7,473 nt of DNA from Syntrophobacter sp. SbD2 (lineage in GTDB: Bacteria; Desulfobacterota; Syntrophobacteria; Syntrophobacterales; Syntrophobacteraceae), in NCBI GenBank assembly GCA_900290385.1, contig OMSV01000146.1, forward strand, positions 3,281-10,753, read 5' to 3'. A program made the translations under genes and the position numbers. Positions 1 through 5,661 of this stretch are shown here, piece by piece. The notes beneath the pieces were generated by a model, which did no database searches, was not told where the DNA came from, and was given only the letters and a program-made list of their open reading frames with translations. Position 1 is the stretch's first letter. Each line of letters starts with the position of its first letter.

Positions 1-1
1 G

Positions 2-1459
2 AACAATGCCGGGGACGGTTTCGCGCTGGCCAGAATTTATCATTCGAAAGGGGCGCAGGTAAGGGTCGTATGCCTTCGTTCTCCCCTGAAGTTGAGCGGA
101 GATGCGCTGACAAACTTCAAGATTCTCGAAAAGATCGGCATTCCCATAACAGTATGGAAGGATGCGGAAGATTTTGATGCGCAATGGGAACCGATCGGCA
201 AGAGCGGCGCGATTATCGACGCCATTCTTGGGACCGGGCTCAAGAGCGCAGTGAAGGGTCTGTACCGTGACATAATCGAGAAAATAAACGGGCTTGACGT
301 TCCGGTCCTGGCGGTCGATGTTCCGTCCGGACTTGACGCCACAACAGGCCAGCCTCTTGGCGCCGCCATCAAGGCCACCGCCACGGCCACCTTCGGTTTT
401 CTAAAAATCGGCTGCCTGATAGAGAGAGGGCCCGAACTGGCCGGGCAGGTCGAAGTTATAGACATTGGAATTCCGCCCGGCCTTGTCCGGTCCGCAACCA
501 TTGAGCGCTATTGGCTCACCGGCCAACTCCTTTCATCGTGGATTGAGCCGCGTCATCCCACAACACACAAAGGACAAGCCGGACACGTGTGCGTTCTATC
601 GGGCTCCCAGGGGAAAACCGGGGCTGCCGCTCTCGTGTGCCTGGGGGCCGCAAGAGCGGGAGCGGGCCTTGTGACGCTCTTTATTCCGGAAAGTCTTAAT
701 CCGATTCTGGAGGTAAAGCTGACGGAGGCTATGACCTTTCCCATTGCTGAAACTTCTGAGAAAACCCCCTCTCCCGCCGCAGTTCGTCAAATTCTTCTTT
801 TCCTGCAAGACAAGCAGGCCCTGGCGATGGGTCCGGGAATTTCGACGAATGAGGATACGGCGGCTCTGGTCAAAGAACTGCTGGTGGAGGCGCGTTGCCC
901 CATAGTGCTGGACGCCGACGCAATTACTGCGGTATCTGAAGATCCCGCCATCCTCCGCAAGGCGAAGGTTCCTCTCGTGCTCACGCCTCATCCGGGTGAG
1001 ATGGCGCGAATCTGTCACCGCAACGTATCGGATGTCCAGCGCAACCGGCTCGAATCCGCATCGAGCTTCAGCAAAGAGTACGGTGTGGTGCTGGTCCTCA
1101 AAGGCTATCGGACTGTCATTGCAGCCCCGGATGGAAAACTCGCGATAAACAGCACGGGAAATCCCGCAATGGCCAGCGGAGGAACGGGAGACACTCTCAC
1201 AGGAATTATCGCCGGTTTGCTTGCCCAGGGATTCGATCCTTTTCAGGCTGCCTGCCTGGGAGTATATGTACACGGGGCCGCATGCGACCGGATATTCGGT
1301 GGGGTATCGAGCAGGGGGCTTCTGGCAACGGACATGCTGGACGAAGTCCCCGCTGTATTGGGCTTTCTCGAAGGCGGCGGGGCCGCAGCCAAAATCTCTT
1401 CGCTCCACGAGGCGAGCACCCGAGCCTTGGTCCTCGGCAATGGGGAACTGGAACTATGA
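2..1459 (+). CDS. nnr: Bifunctional NAD(P)HX epimerase / ADP-dependent NAD(P)HX dehydratase, 5'-truncated by window edge
   Basis: Repairs hydrated NAD(P)H in the cytoplasm: the N-terminal YjeF_N domain epimerises R/S-NAD(P)HX, and the C-terminal ribokinase-like domain dehydrates S-NADPHX with ADP. The frame is open from base 2, and the first visible residues, NNAGDGFALAR, are the inside of the YjeF_N NNxGDG nucleotide-binding loop, so the true start lies before the window and roughly 50 residues are missing. Of 485 visible residues, about 1-150 are the epimerase (LGTGLKSAVKG, VDVPSGLDATTG) and about 170-470 the dehydratase: HKGQAGHVCVLSGS, GAARAGAGLVT, AMGPGI, LDADAI, LTPHPGEMARI, and the catalytic GGTGDTLTG loop near residues 393-401. 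The internal TTG at 92 is not a real start because the conserved motif lies upstream of it. The stop TGA is one base before the tsaE ATG, suggesting co-transcription. Both domains look intact. The fused epimerase-dehydratase layout is the usual bacterial one. Confidence 0.95.
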   Translation, partial: NNAGDGFALARIYHSKGAQVRVVCLRSPLKLSGDALTNFKILEKIGIPITVWKDAEDFDAQWEPIGKSGAIIDAILGTGLKSAVKGLYRDIIEKINGLDVPVLAVDVPSGLDATTGQPLGAAIKATATATFGFLKIGCLIERGPELAGQVEVIDIGIPPGLVRSATIERYWLTGQLLSSWIEPRHPTTHKGQAGHVCVLSGSQGKTGAAALVCLGAARAGAGLVTLFIPESLNPILEVKLTEAMTFPIAETSEKTPSPAAVRQILLFLQDKQALAMGPGISTNEDTAALVKELLVEARCPIVLDADAITAVSEDPAILRKAKVPLVLTPHPGEMARICHRNVSDVQRNRLESASSFSKEYGVVLVLKGYRTVIAAPDGKLAINSTGNPAMASGGTGDTLTGIIAGLLAQGFDPFQAACLGVYVHGAACDRIFGGVSSRGLLATDMLDEVPAVLGFLEGGGAAAKISSLHEASTRALVLGNGELEL

Positions 1460-1460
1460 T

Positions 1461-1970
1461 ATGAAAGAATTCCTCTTCACTTCCCCCGGCGAATACTGCT
1501 CTTTGCTCCTTGGCCAAACAATAGGCGAGTTGCTTGTGGCCGGTGATATCCTTGCGCTCTGGGGGGAACTCGGCTCGGGCAAAACGCTTTTTGCGCAGGG
1601 AATTGCCATAGGGCTTGGTATTGCTCCTGAAGTAAGGGTAACCAGCCCGACATTTACCATCATAAACGAGTACTCGGGGCGTCTTCATCTCTACCACCTG
1701 GATCTTTACCGGATTTCCACCCCCGATGAGCTTGAGACGCTACCCTGGAAGGAATCTCTATTCGGGGACGGGGTGGCGGTAATCGAATGGCCTCACAGGC
1801 TTGGACGGCTTCTCCCCTCCAAGAGGTTTGACATAAAGTTTTCGATCGACGGTGAAGAAAATCGCGCAATTCTGCTCCGCTGGCGCGGGAGGAAAAACCG
1901 AGCTCGAATGGCAAAATGGGTGGAAAAACTTCGGAGCGTGCAGCTTGAGGCAGTGTGCGCCAAATGTTAA
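1461..1970 (+). CDS. tsaE: tRNA threonylcarbamoyladenosine biosynthesis protein TsaE (P-loop ATPase)
   Basis: TsaE is the ATPase partner of TsaB-TsaD in the complex that makes t6A at position 37 of ANN-decoding tRNAs; it acts in the cytoplasm. The 169-residue product is close to the usual length of about 150-165. It shows a Walker A loop GELGSGKT at residues 35-42, the family signature TSPTFTIINEY at 61-71, LYHLDLYRI at 77-85, and VIEWPHRLGRLLP at about 107-119, where the acidic residue before W is typical. The frame stays open far upstream inside nnr, but the ATG at 1461 is chosen because it gives the family N-terminus and lies one base after the nnr stop. The upstream Shine-Dalgarno is poor (GGGGA around 1443-1447), so translation is probably coupled to nnr. 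The basic tail (RWRGRKNRARMAKWVEK) is slightly longer than usual. nnr-tsaE adjacency is common in bacteria. A 145-base gap follows without a clear terminator. Confidence 0.95.
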   Translation: MKEFLFTSPGEYCSLLLGQTIGELLVAGDILALWGELGSGKTLFAQGIAIGLGIAPEVRVTSPTFTIINEYSGRLHLYHLDLYRISTPDELETLPWKESLFGDGVAVIEWPHRLGRLLPSKRFDIKFSIDGEENRAILLRWRGRKNRARMAKWVEKLRSVQLEAVCAKC

Positions 1971-2115
1971 CCGGCAACTTCGATCCTGCGGATTTTACCG
2001 TCCCGCCCTGTCGTGATGAGCGAGGCGATGACCTGCGGAGGTGAACGCCAGGGCGCAGCGAAGGAACGCCGGCCCTTGAGATGAATCAAGCTGATTTACA
2101 TGCGGAGGCAAAAAA

Positions 2116-2370
2116 ATGCTAAGGCGTCTGTTATTCTCAGCAGCCGTAACGTTGTTCCTGTTGTCAGTCTCTTTACCTGCTCGAGCAGTCGAAGTCCCCT
2201 CATTCATACAGGTCGGAAAAAGCTATTTGATGTACTGGGCCGGGGGCAACGCCGGCGGCTACACTGTCCGGGAGATAGATAAGAGCGGCTGGATAAAAGT
2301 GAGTGGGTCATCCAACGATATAGTGTGGATTAATCTTGAACATGTTATCAAGATACAGCCCCTGAAATAG
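2116..2370 (+). CDS. Small exported protein of unknown function
   Basis: This 84-residue protein begins with a clear Sec signal peptide: MLRR, a hydrophobic core at about residues 5-20, and an ARA motif at 22-24, with likely cleavage after A24. The mature part is only about 60 residues. It is rich in short beta-prone stretches (GKSYLMYW, GGYTVREI, GWIKVSG, IVWINLEHVIKI) and has no cysteines. This suggests a small SH3-like or other beta-barrel fold in the periplasm, but I do not recognise a named family. The start is well supported: GGAGG at 2104-2108 lies seven bases before the ATG. The gap from tsaE (145 bases) suggests a separate transcript, although I could not identify a convincing promoter. 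It converges on the DUF4389 gene with 26 bases between the stop codons. That spacer contains only a weak AT-rich dyad (2376-2389). The gene is probably real because the signal peptide and ribosome binding site agree; its function is unknown. Confidence 0.72.
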   Translation: MLRRLLFSAAVTLFLLSVSLPARAVEVPSFIQVGKSYLMYWAGGNAGGYTVREIDKSGWIKVSGSSNDIVWINLEHVIKIQPLK

Positions 2371-2396
2371 TCTTGAATTCCATAGAATTGCTCTGG

Positions 2397-2705
2397 CTAG
2401 TCGAACTTCACCGGCTCCTCCGGGCGATCCATCTCCCGTGGGAACTCGGTGAACGGAAACGGGCGGGTGTTGTCGTTCAGGGTTGTGTATCGTATGAGCC
2501 TGTAGACATAGACTGCCGCCTTGTTCGAGAGGGAGCGCAGCGGTTCGCTGGAGCTCCTGGTTATGAGGAGCACCACGTACTGGATCAAGACCATCATTTG
2601 GATTAAGAAGTGCATTACGCTCAGTATCACAAGAAAAAGAAGCGTATAAATAAGCCTGATCCCAATTTTTCCTCGAGGAATACCGCCTTGTGACATTTCG
2701 TCCAT
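2397..2705 (-). CDS. DUF4389-like small membrane protein
   Basis: The 102-residue product has a short polar N-terminus, one long hydrophobic segment at about residues 14-48 (one or two membrane helices), then a cytoplasm-like segment with LSNKAAVYVYRLIRYTTLNDNTRPFPFTEFP. The pattern of a hydrophobic helix with a QYVVLLIT-type end, an amphipathic stretch with Y and R residues, and a closing RPFPF motif (81-85) is what I know of DUF4389 proteins, whose biochemical role is unknown. The ATG at 2705 is preceded by AAGGAGATAA on the minus strand, an excellent ribosome binding site. It lies 49 bases downstream of the DoxX-like gene in the same direction, so the two are probably one transcript and may act together in the inner membrane. 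The assignment to DUF4389 rests on pattern memory and would need a profile search. Confidence 0.75.
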   Translation of the reverse strand: MDEMSQGGIPRGKIGIRLIYTLLFLVILSVMHFLIQMMVLIQYVVLLITRSSSEPLRSLSNKAAVYVYRLIRYTTLNDNTRPFPFTEFPREMDRPEEPVKFD

Positions 2706-2754
2706 TTATCTCCTTCGCAAAGTCTGTTTAAAATGAATCAGATTATCGTTGGAG

Positions 2755-3372
2755 TCATTCATCCTTTGGCCCCCAGTCGCGACTGGTGACCATCGCAAAT
2801 TTCGCGTCTAAACCGAGACTTCGCCCGGCATCGAAAAGAGCGAAGGTAACTTGAATGACTATCAGAAAGAAATACGTCCAGGGCCATTCATAAGGGGCCC
2901 GGTAAAGCCCGAGCCACATATTGACAGCCATCAGCGCCCCAAGGGCCGCGCCCACGCGAGTGAAAAGACCCAATATCAGCGACGTTGCTATAAAGACTTC
3001 GACAGCGTACACAAAGGGTGCGAAAACACTCAGGTTAGGCAGGACTATTTCCTTCACGAATTCAGCTTGGGTGCTGAAAGAGGCGTTATTTACCATTTCC
3101 GTCATCCAGTGCCTCAATCCGCTGTCCTGCATGCCGGGCAGGTCCGTGTAATAAAGCGGCGGCTTCAAAAATGTTTGCTGCCACCACATACCTCCCACAA
3201 TTATGCGTGCTATGCACATCCATACGTCTTTTACCGTGCGCTGCCTCGAGTCAATGACGAACATATGGACGGCGACAGCAGATCCCCCCAGGAGAAGAAG
3301 CCAAAAAAGATAGGTGGGCCAGCCTCCGCTGACAAGAAACTCGCAAGTATCCAAAAAAGGGTCGGTTTTCAT
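2755..3372 (-). CDS. DoxX/DoxD-like integral membrane protein
   Basis: This 205-residue protein has about four to five hydrophobic segments: residues about 18-40 (WPTYLFWLLLLGG...), 53-66 (CIARIIVGGMWWQQ), 108-132 (FAPFVYAVEVFIATSLILG), and two near 137-180. It carries hallmarks of the DoxX/DoxD superfamily: R-x3-G-x2-W followed by a KPP motif, GLFTRVGAALGALMAVN, and the C-terminal FALFDAGRSLGLD. DoxD is the small subunit of thiosulfate:quinone oxidoreductase in Acidianus, but most bacterial DoxX relatives have no proven reaction and no DoxA-like partner is visible, so no specific function is claimed. Five upstream codons are open to an ATG at 3387, but GGAGG at 3378-3382 sits five bases before the ATG at 3372 and the 3387 start has no Shine-Dalgarno, so 3372 is preferred. 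The gene leads a likely two-gene operon with the DUF4389-like gene. A perfect inverted repeat lies 24 bases upstream. Confidence 0.82.
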   Translation of the reverse strand: MKTDPFLDTCEFLVSGGWPTYLFWLLLLGGSAVAVHMFVIDSRQRTVKDVWMCIARIIVGGMWWQQTFLKPPLYYTDLPGMQDSGLRHWMTEMVNNASFSTQAEFVKEIVLPNLSVFAPFVYAVEVFIATSLILGLFTRVGAALGALMAVNMWLGLYRAPYEWPWTYFFLIVIQVTFALFDAGRSLGLDAKFAMVTSRDWGPKDE

Positions 3373-3377
3373 CCTCT

Positions 3378-3382
3378 CCTCC
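3378..3382 (-). promoter_or_regulatory. Ribosome binding site deciding the DoxX-like start
   Basis: On the minus strand this reads GGAGG, within GGGGAGGAGAGG, five bases before the ATG at 3372. The alternative in-frame ATG at 3387 would place this purine tract inside its own coding sequence and has no such site of its own, so the shorter protein is favoured. Confidence 0.7.
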
Positions 3383-3387
3383 CCCAT

Positions 3388-3643
3388 CGTTCAACATTGG
3401 CAGCCTGCATGCCAATTACGTGACTGGATCACCCCCGGACGCGATGCTCTCTGCGTTATGAAAAAGTCCGCAAAGCCTGAAGCTCACCGAGCAGATGAGA
3501 CTACCCGCCAAACCCGGGCACAGCGGATATATCGCTCTTTTTCCACGCATATGGCTTGAGACTATACCAGCTTTCATAACGATTCACCAGACACAGAGAA
3601 CACAGCTCGGCCAAGGCGGCAACCAAAGAGCGAAAAGCATATC
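3388..3643. other. Intergenic stretch without a supported gene
   Basis: Apart from the inverted repeat at 3396-3416, I see no gene here. Short open frames exist but lack ribosome binding sites and recognisable products. The phrase ACACAGAGAACACAG near 3591-3605 belongs to the same low-complexity purine-rich style as the tandem repeats that follow. The minus-strand operon promoter presumably lies in the right-hand part of the interval before 3372, but it was not identified. Confidence 0.5.
3396..3416. promoter_or_regulatory. Perfect 7-7-7 inverted repeat upstream of the DoxX-like gene (candidate operator or 5' hairpin)
   Basis: ATTGGCA (3396-3402), a 7-base spacer, and TGCCAAT (3410-3416) form a perfect dyad 24 bases upstream of the chosen start codon at 3372. 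It could be a repressor or activator binding site, or a hairpin in the leader RNA. I could not identify a convincing -35/-10 pair near it, so its role is inferred only from symmetry and position. A 7-base match can arise by chance. Confidence 0.35.
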
Positions 3644-3667
3644 ACGCGGAGACGCGGAGACGCAGAG
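3644..3667. repeat. 8-bp tandem repeat, three copies (ACGCGGAG)
   Basis: ACGCGGAG occurs at 3644-3651 and 3652-3659, followed by ACGCAGAG at 3660-3667. The purine-rich unit is roughly the reverse complement of the CTCTGCG units 40-60 bases downstream, so the two arrays together form an imperfect large inverted repeat. This matches the general style of dispersed CACAGAG/CTCTGTG intergenic elements found in many bacteria. Confidence 0.85.
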
Positions 3668-3702
3668 ATGCTGAGGAAAGGAATTCATCTTAACCATAGC
3701 AC

Positions 3703-3729
3703 CTCTGCGCCCTCTGCGCCCTCTGCGCC
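3703..3729. repeat. 9-bp tandem repeat, three perfect copies (CTCTGCGCC)
   Basis: CTCTGCGCC is repeated exactly at 3703-3711, 3712-3720 and 3721-3729 and runs directly into the 16-bp array that follows, which also starts with TCTGCG. It is non-coding and likely grew by replication slippage. Confidence 0.92.
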
Positions 3730-3777
3730 TCTGCGGTGGAATGGTTCTGCGGTGGAATGGTTCTGCGGTGGAATGGT
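3730..3777. repeat. 16-bp tandem repeat, three perfect copies plus a partial
   Basis: TCTGCGGTGGAATGGT is repeated exactly at 3730-3745, 3746-3761 and 3762-3777, followed by the first six bases of a fourth copy (3778-3783). It ends about 10 bases from the displaced 3' end of the DprA-like gene. The unit contains the TCTGCGGTGGAA phrase common at one end of dispersed bacterial intergenic repeats. Confidence 0.93.
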
Positions 3778-3793
3778 TCTGCGCTGAAAAGAT

Positions 3794-4051
3794 TCAACCG
3801 TTCAGGACTACGATCGGCAGTCCGGGCTCTACATGCCTGCAAAGCTTTGCCTTTTCATCCTTTGTCTGCACGAATACAAATCCCTTATCAGGTTTTATTT
3901 CACCGAGCGTCAGGCTGCCCCGCAAACGCCACTCGCGCTCGTGTCTCCACGATGCGGACGGGTCGGAACGGCTCACCTGAAAACGATACCTTTCGGATTC
4001 GACGAGCCGGGAATAGACCAGTTCACTGCCATATATGGCGGGCTTTGCTCC
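3794..4051 (-). pseudogene. Frame-displaced C-terminal segment of the DprA-like fusion gene
   Basis: In this frame the minus strand encodes GAKPAIYGSELVYSRLVES again, then 66 further residues starting ERYRFQVSRSD and ending PIVVLNG before a stop. The segment includes SWRHEREWRLRGSLTL and KGFVFVQ. The first 19 residues are identical to residues 464-482 of the upstream reading frame because they are encoded by the second copy of an exact 58-bp duplication. Reading from the main frame directly into this segment would give one continuous protein of about 548 residues. The frame is open back to an ATG at 4141, but the extra N-terminal residues there are an out-of-frame reading of the duplicated DNA and have no ribosome binding site. 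It is therefore best seen as the lost tail of the neighbouring gene rather than an independent gene. Confidence 0.75.
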
Positions 4052-4110
4052 CGGATTCGACGAGCCGGGAATAGACCAGTTCACTGCCATATATGGCGGG
4101 CTTTGCTCCC
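3994..4110. repeat. Exact 58-bp tandem duplication inside a coding region
   Basis: Bases 3994-4051 and 4052-4109 are identical, and the match continues one more base to 4110. The unit begins CGGATTCGACGAGCCGG and contains CCATATATGGCGGG. Because 58 is not a multiple of three, the second copy shifts the minus-strand frame, and the main reading frame ends at a TGA (4023-4025) inside the copy at 3994-4051. Exact identity implies a recent event, or an assembly artefact. Confidence 0.95.
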
Positions 4111-5498
4111 AGAGAACGCAAAATATCCCGCCGGACCGCAACCCCGTAGGGTTCTACCGTCCACCTGACTAGCGCCCGGTTCCACTTTCGCATTACAACA
4201 AGCTCCTGCGGGGGATGAGAACTCCAGCAAATCACCGCCGCCCGGCCGCGAACCATCCGGGACGACGCCCGAACCAGCCCGTCCTGTATAATCCTGATGA
4301 GGGTTTCCAGGGCCGAGTGTCCTGAGAGGGGATGTCCGTCAAGCAGATCGAGCAGATATCGATGGTAACTCTGGCCCGGCCATGGGCCTCCACATGCCCT
4401 GGTATAGTGGAAGAGATAATCACTCCAGGCGATATCGTCGTGCTGGGAAGAGCGGTAAAATCCAAGTGGTCTCCCTTTAGAAAAGCGCGGTGAATTTTCC
4501 TTTGCGGGACACTGAGTTTCACCTGGGTCTGCGGCGGGCGAATACTGGGTTCGAGGGAGCTTGAATCCGTGTGCGTGCCCTGAGAATTTTGTTAGAAGGG
4601 TGCGATTTCCCGTGTTCGAAGCGTTGGTCTTTTCGGGTTCGAAAACGAACTGTCGCCGGGGTGATTTTGCCTGGATTTCCTCCAGGGCCGCCAGGAGGTT
4701 TCCGCGAGACCGGATTTCCAGCACGAGATGAAAATCCGCCAGTGCGCCAAGAATCCGGTCGCGGCAGATGGGGGCTTGCCTTTTGGAACATGTGAGGGTC
4801 TCGGCCATACACGTAAATACCGGAACGCTGCGAGCGTTTCCCCCGTATATTTTCAACAGTTCCCGGTCCACCTTCAGAAGAGGCAAAGGCGCAACCAGGA
4901 GTTGAACCAATCCGGAACGCAGGGCCTGCGCGCCCGCCAGATCGTAGGTGAGCGTTCCCATGCTGCCCGCAAGTCCTATTTCCCCGGGGTCTAAATTGCG
5001 GAAAAAGAAGCACAGCGCCTCGAGCCAGTTTGAATCAGGGGAAACGAGCCTCGGTTTTCGGGAATTGAATACTGCAAGTAGAGGCAGACCGGAGTTCAGA
5101 CCGCCTTTGCCAAAAAGGACGGCGGGGCAGCACGCCGCTCCTGATTGAGGGGGCGCCTCCAGGTTGATCGGACCGAGAAACGGGGCGCCCCACCTGAACA
5201 CTTTTATTCCCTTTTCAACGAACTCATCCGCCTGTTTCCGGCAATTATCCCACAGGCTTGCATTAAGGGCCGGAAAGGCTTCCTGCACCCACGAACGCAA
5301 ATCACTTTCGGTTCGAACTCCAGCGCCGGCCAACCGGTTAAACCGGCAGTGCTGTTCCACGCCCTGGATTTTTAACCGCCCCATTAAACCGCTCGCGGCG
5401 AGAACGCAATAAGAGGTTTGGACATCCAGTTGAATAATGGGCTTAAGACGGATTGAGGAATTGGGGGATTTAGGGATTGAGGGATTTGGGGATTTCAC
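4023..5498 (-). CDS. Divergent DprA/SMF-like protein fused to a C-terminal ART/AbiGi-like domain, truncated by frameshift
   Basis: The 491-residue product has two parts. Residues about 25-310 resemble DprA/SMF: a helical start (TSYCVLAASGLMGRLKIQG), PAVLFGKG at 125-132, AVFNSRKPR at 142-150 (compare the DprA GSRxP loop), a segment equivalent to the VSGLARGID region but degenerate (GLAGSMGTLTYDLAGAQAL, 175-193), CRDRILGALADFHLVLEI at 245-262 (compare RNRIIAGLS...VVEA), and NTGNRTLL at 295-302. After a low-complexity linker (315-355) comes a second domain: YLFHYTRACGGPWPGQS (361-377), ALETLIRIIQDGLVRASSRM (396-415), VRWTVEPYGVAV (444-455), and GAKPAIYG (464-471). Its HYT, L-x2-I-x2-GL and YG-x-A features recall ADP-ribosyltransferase-like toxins or AbiGi-type proteins; this is inference. 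The frame ends early because of the 58-bp duplication, leaving nine unrelated residues (GSKARHIWQ). The start is a GTG with only a weak purine tract, and the first 17 residues come from repetitive DNA, so the start is uncertain. True DprA loads RecA in transformation; this degenerate version may instead sense nucleotides. Confidence 0.68.
   Translation of the reverse strand: MKSPNPSIPKSPNSSIRLKPIIQLDVQTSYCVLAASGLMGRLKIQGVEQHCRFNRLAGAGVRTESDLRSWVQEAFPALNASLWDNCRKQADEFVEKGIKVFRWGAPFLGPINLEAPPQSGAACCPAVLFGKGGLNSGLPLLAVFNSRKPRLVSPDSNWLEALCFFFRNLDPGEIGLAGSMGTLTYDLAGAQALRSGLVQLLVAPLPLLKVDRELLKIYGGNARSVPVFTCMAETLTCSKRQAPICRDRILGALADFHLVLEIRSRGNLLAALEEIQAKSPRRQFVFEPEKTNASNTGNRTLLTKFSGHAHGFKLPRTQYSPAADPGETQCPAKENSPRFSKGRPLGFYRSSQHDDIAWSDYLFHYTRACGGPWPGQSYHRYLLDLLDGHPLSGHSALETLIRIIQDGLVRASSRMVRGRAAVICWSSHPPQELVVMRKWNRALVRWTVEPYGVAVRRDILRSLGAKPAIYGSELVYSRLVESGSKARHIWQ
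5451..5495. repeat. Low-complexity GGGATTT/GGGATTGA repeat forming the N-terminus of the DprA-like reading frame
   Basis: Degenerate units of 7-9 bases (GATTGAGG, AATTGGGG, GATTTAGG, GATTGAGG, GATTTGGG) fill this stretch, followed by TTCACTC twice (5494-5507). On the minus strand it encodes the serine/proline-rich residues KSPNPSIPKSPNSSI. Such DNA is usually intergenic, so the coding start of the neighbouring gene may have been extended into, or wrongly placed within, a repeat. Confidence 0.75.
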
Positions 5499-5547
5499 TC
5501 TTCACTCTTCGTCGCGAAGCGACAGAACCAATAGGAATTATTTTTTT

Positions 5548-5661
5548 CTGCTCTCTGCTCCTTGCTCCTTGCTCCCCGCTCCCCGCTCCCCGCTCCCTGC
5601 TCCCTGTGCTCCCCGCTTCCTGCTCACTGCTTCCTGCTCACTGCTCACCGTTCACTATTCT
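5548..5661. repeat. Degenerate heptanucleotide array, about 16 units (CYGCTCC)
   Basis: Seven-base units follow each other in register: CTGCTCT, CTGCTCC, TTGCTCC twice, CCGCTCC three times, CTGCTCC, then one 9-base unit CTGTGCTCC, then CCGCTTC, CTGCTCA, CTGCTTC, CTGCTCA twice, CCGTTCA and CTATTCT. The array occupies the whole first part of the region downstream of thiC, and its last unit overlaps the first base of the thiC stop codon. On the minus strand it reads as GGAGCRG units. It is too short-period and spacerless to be a CRISPR. It may be transcribed as the 3' end of the thiC mRNA. Confidence 0.9.

Noticed and set aside
596..1408. 270-codon minus-strand open frame
   Set aside because: It lies wholly inside nnr, whose motifs are all on the plus strand, and its protein has no recognisable domain.
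1995..2207. 70-codon minus-strand open frame
   Set aside because: It overlaps the better-supported small exported protein gene and has no start signal or recognisable product.
2371..2396. Bidirectional terminator between the convergent genes
   Set aside because: AATTC-CATA-GAATT (2376-2389) is only a 5-bp AT-rich stem without a T tract, too weak to call.
3741..3980. A separate small gene in the broken region next to the 58-bp duplication
   Set aside because: The coding signal here is explained by the displaced minus-strand tail of the DprA-like gene.
3736..4074. Plus-strand open frames of 79-112 codons starting in the 16-bp repeat
   Set aside because: Their N-termini (MEWFCGGMVLRWNG) are translations of the tandem repeat, and the rest is antisense to the displaced tail of the DprA-like gene.
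5548..5661. Possible CRISPR array
   Set aside because: The units are 7 bases, contiguous, and lack spacers. This is a simple tandem repeat.
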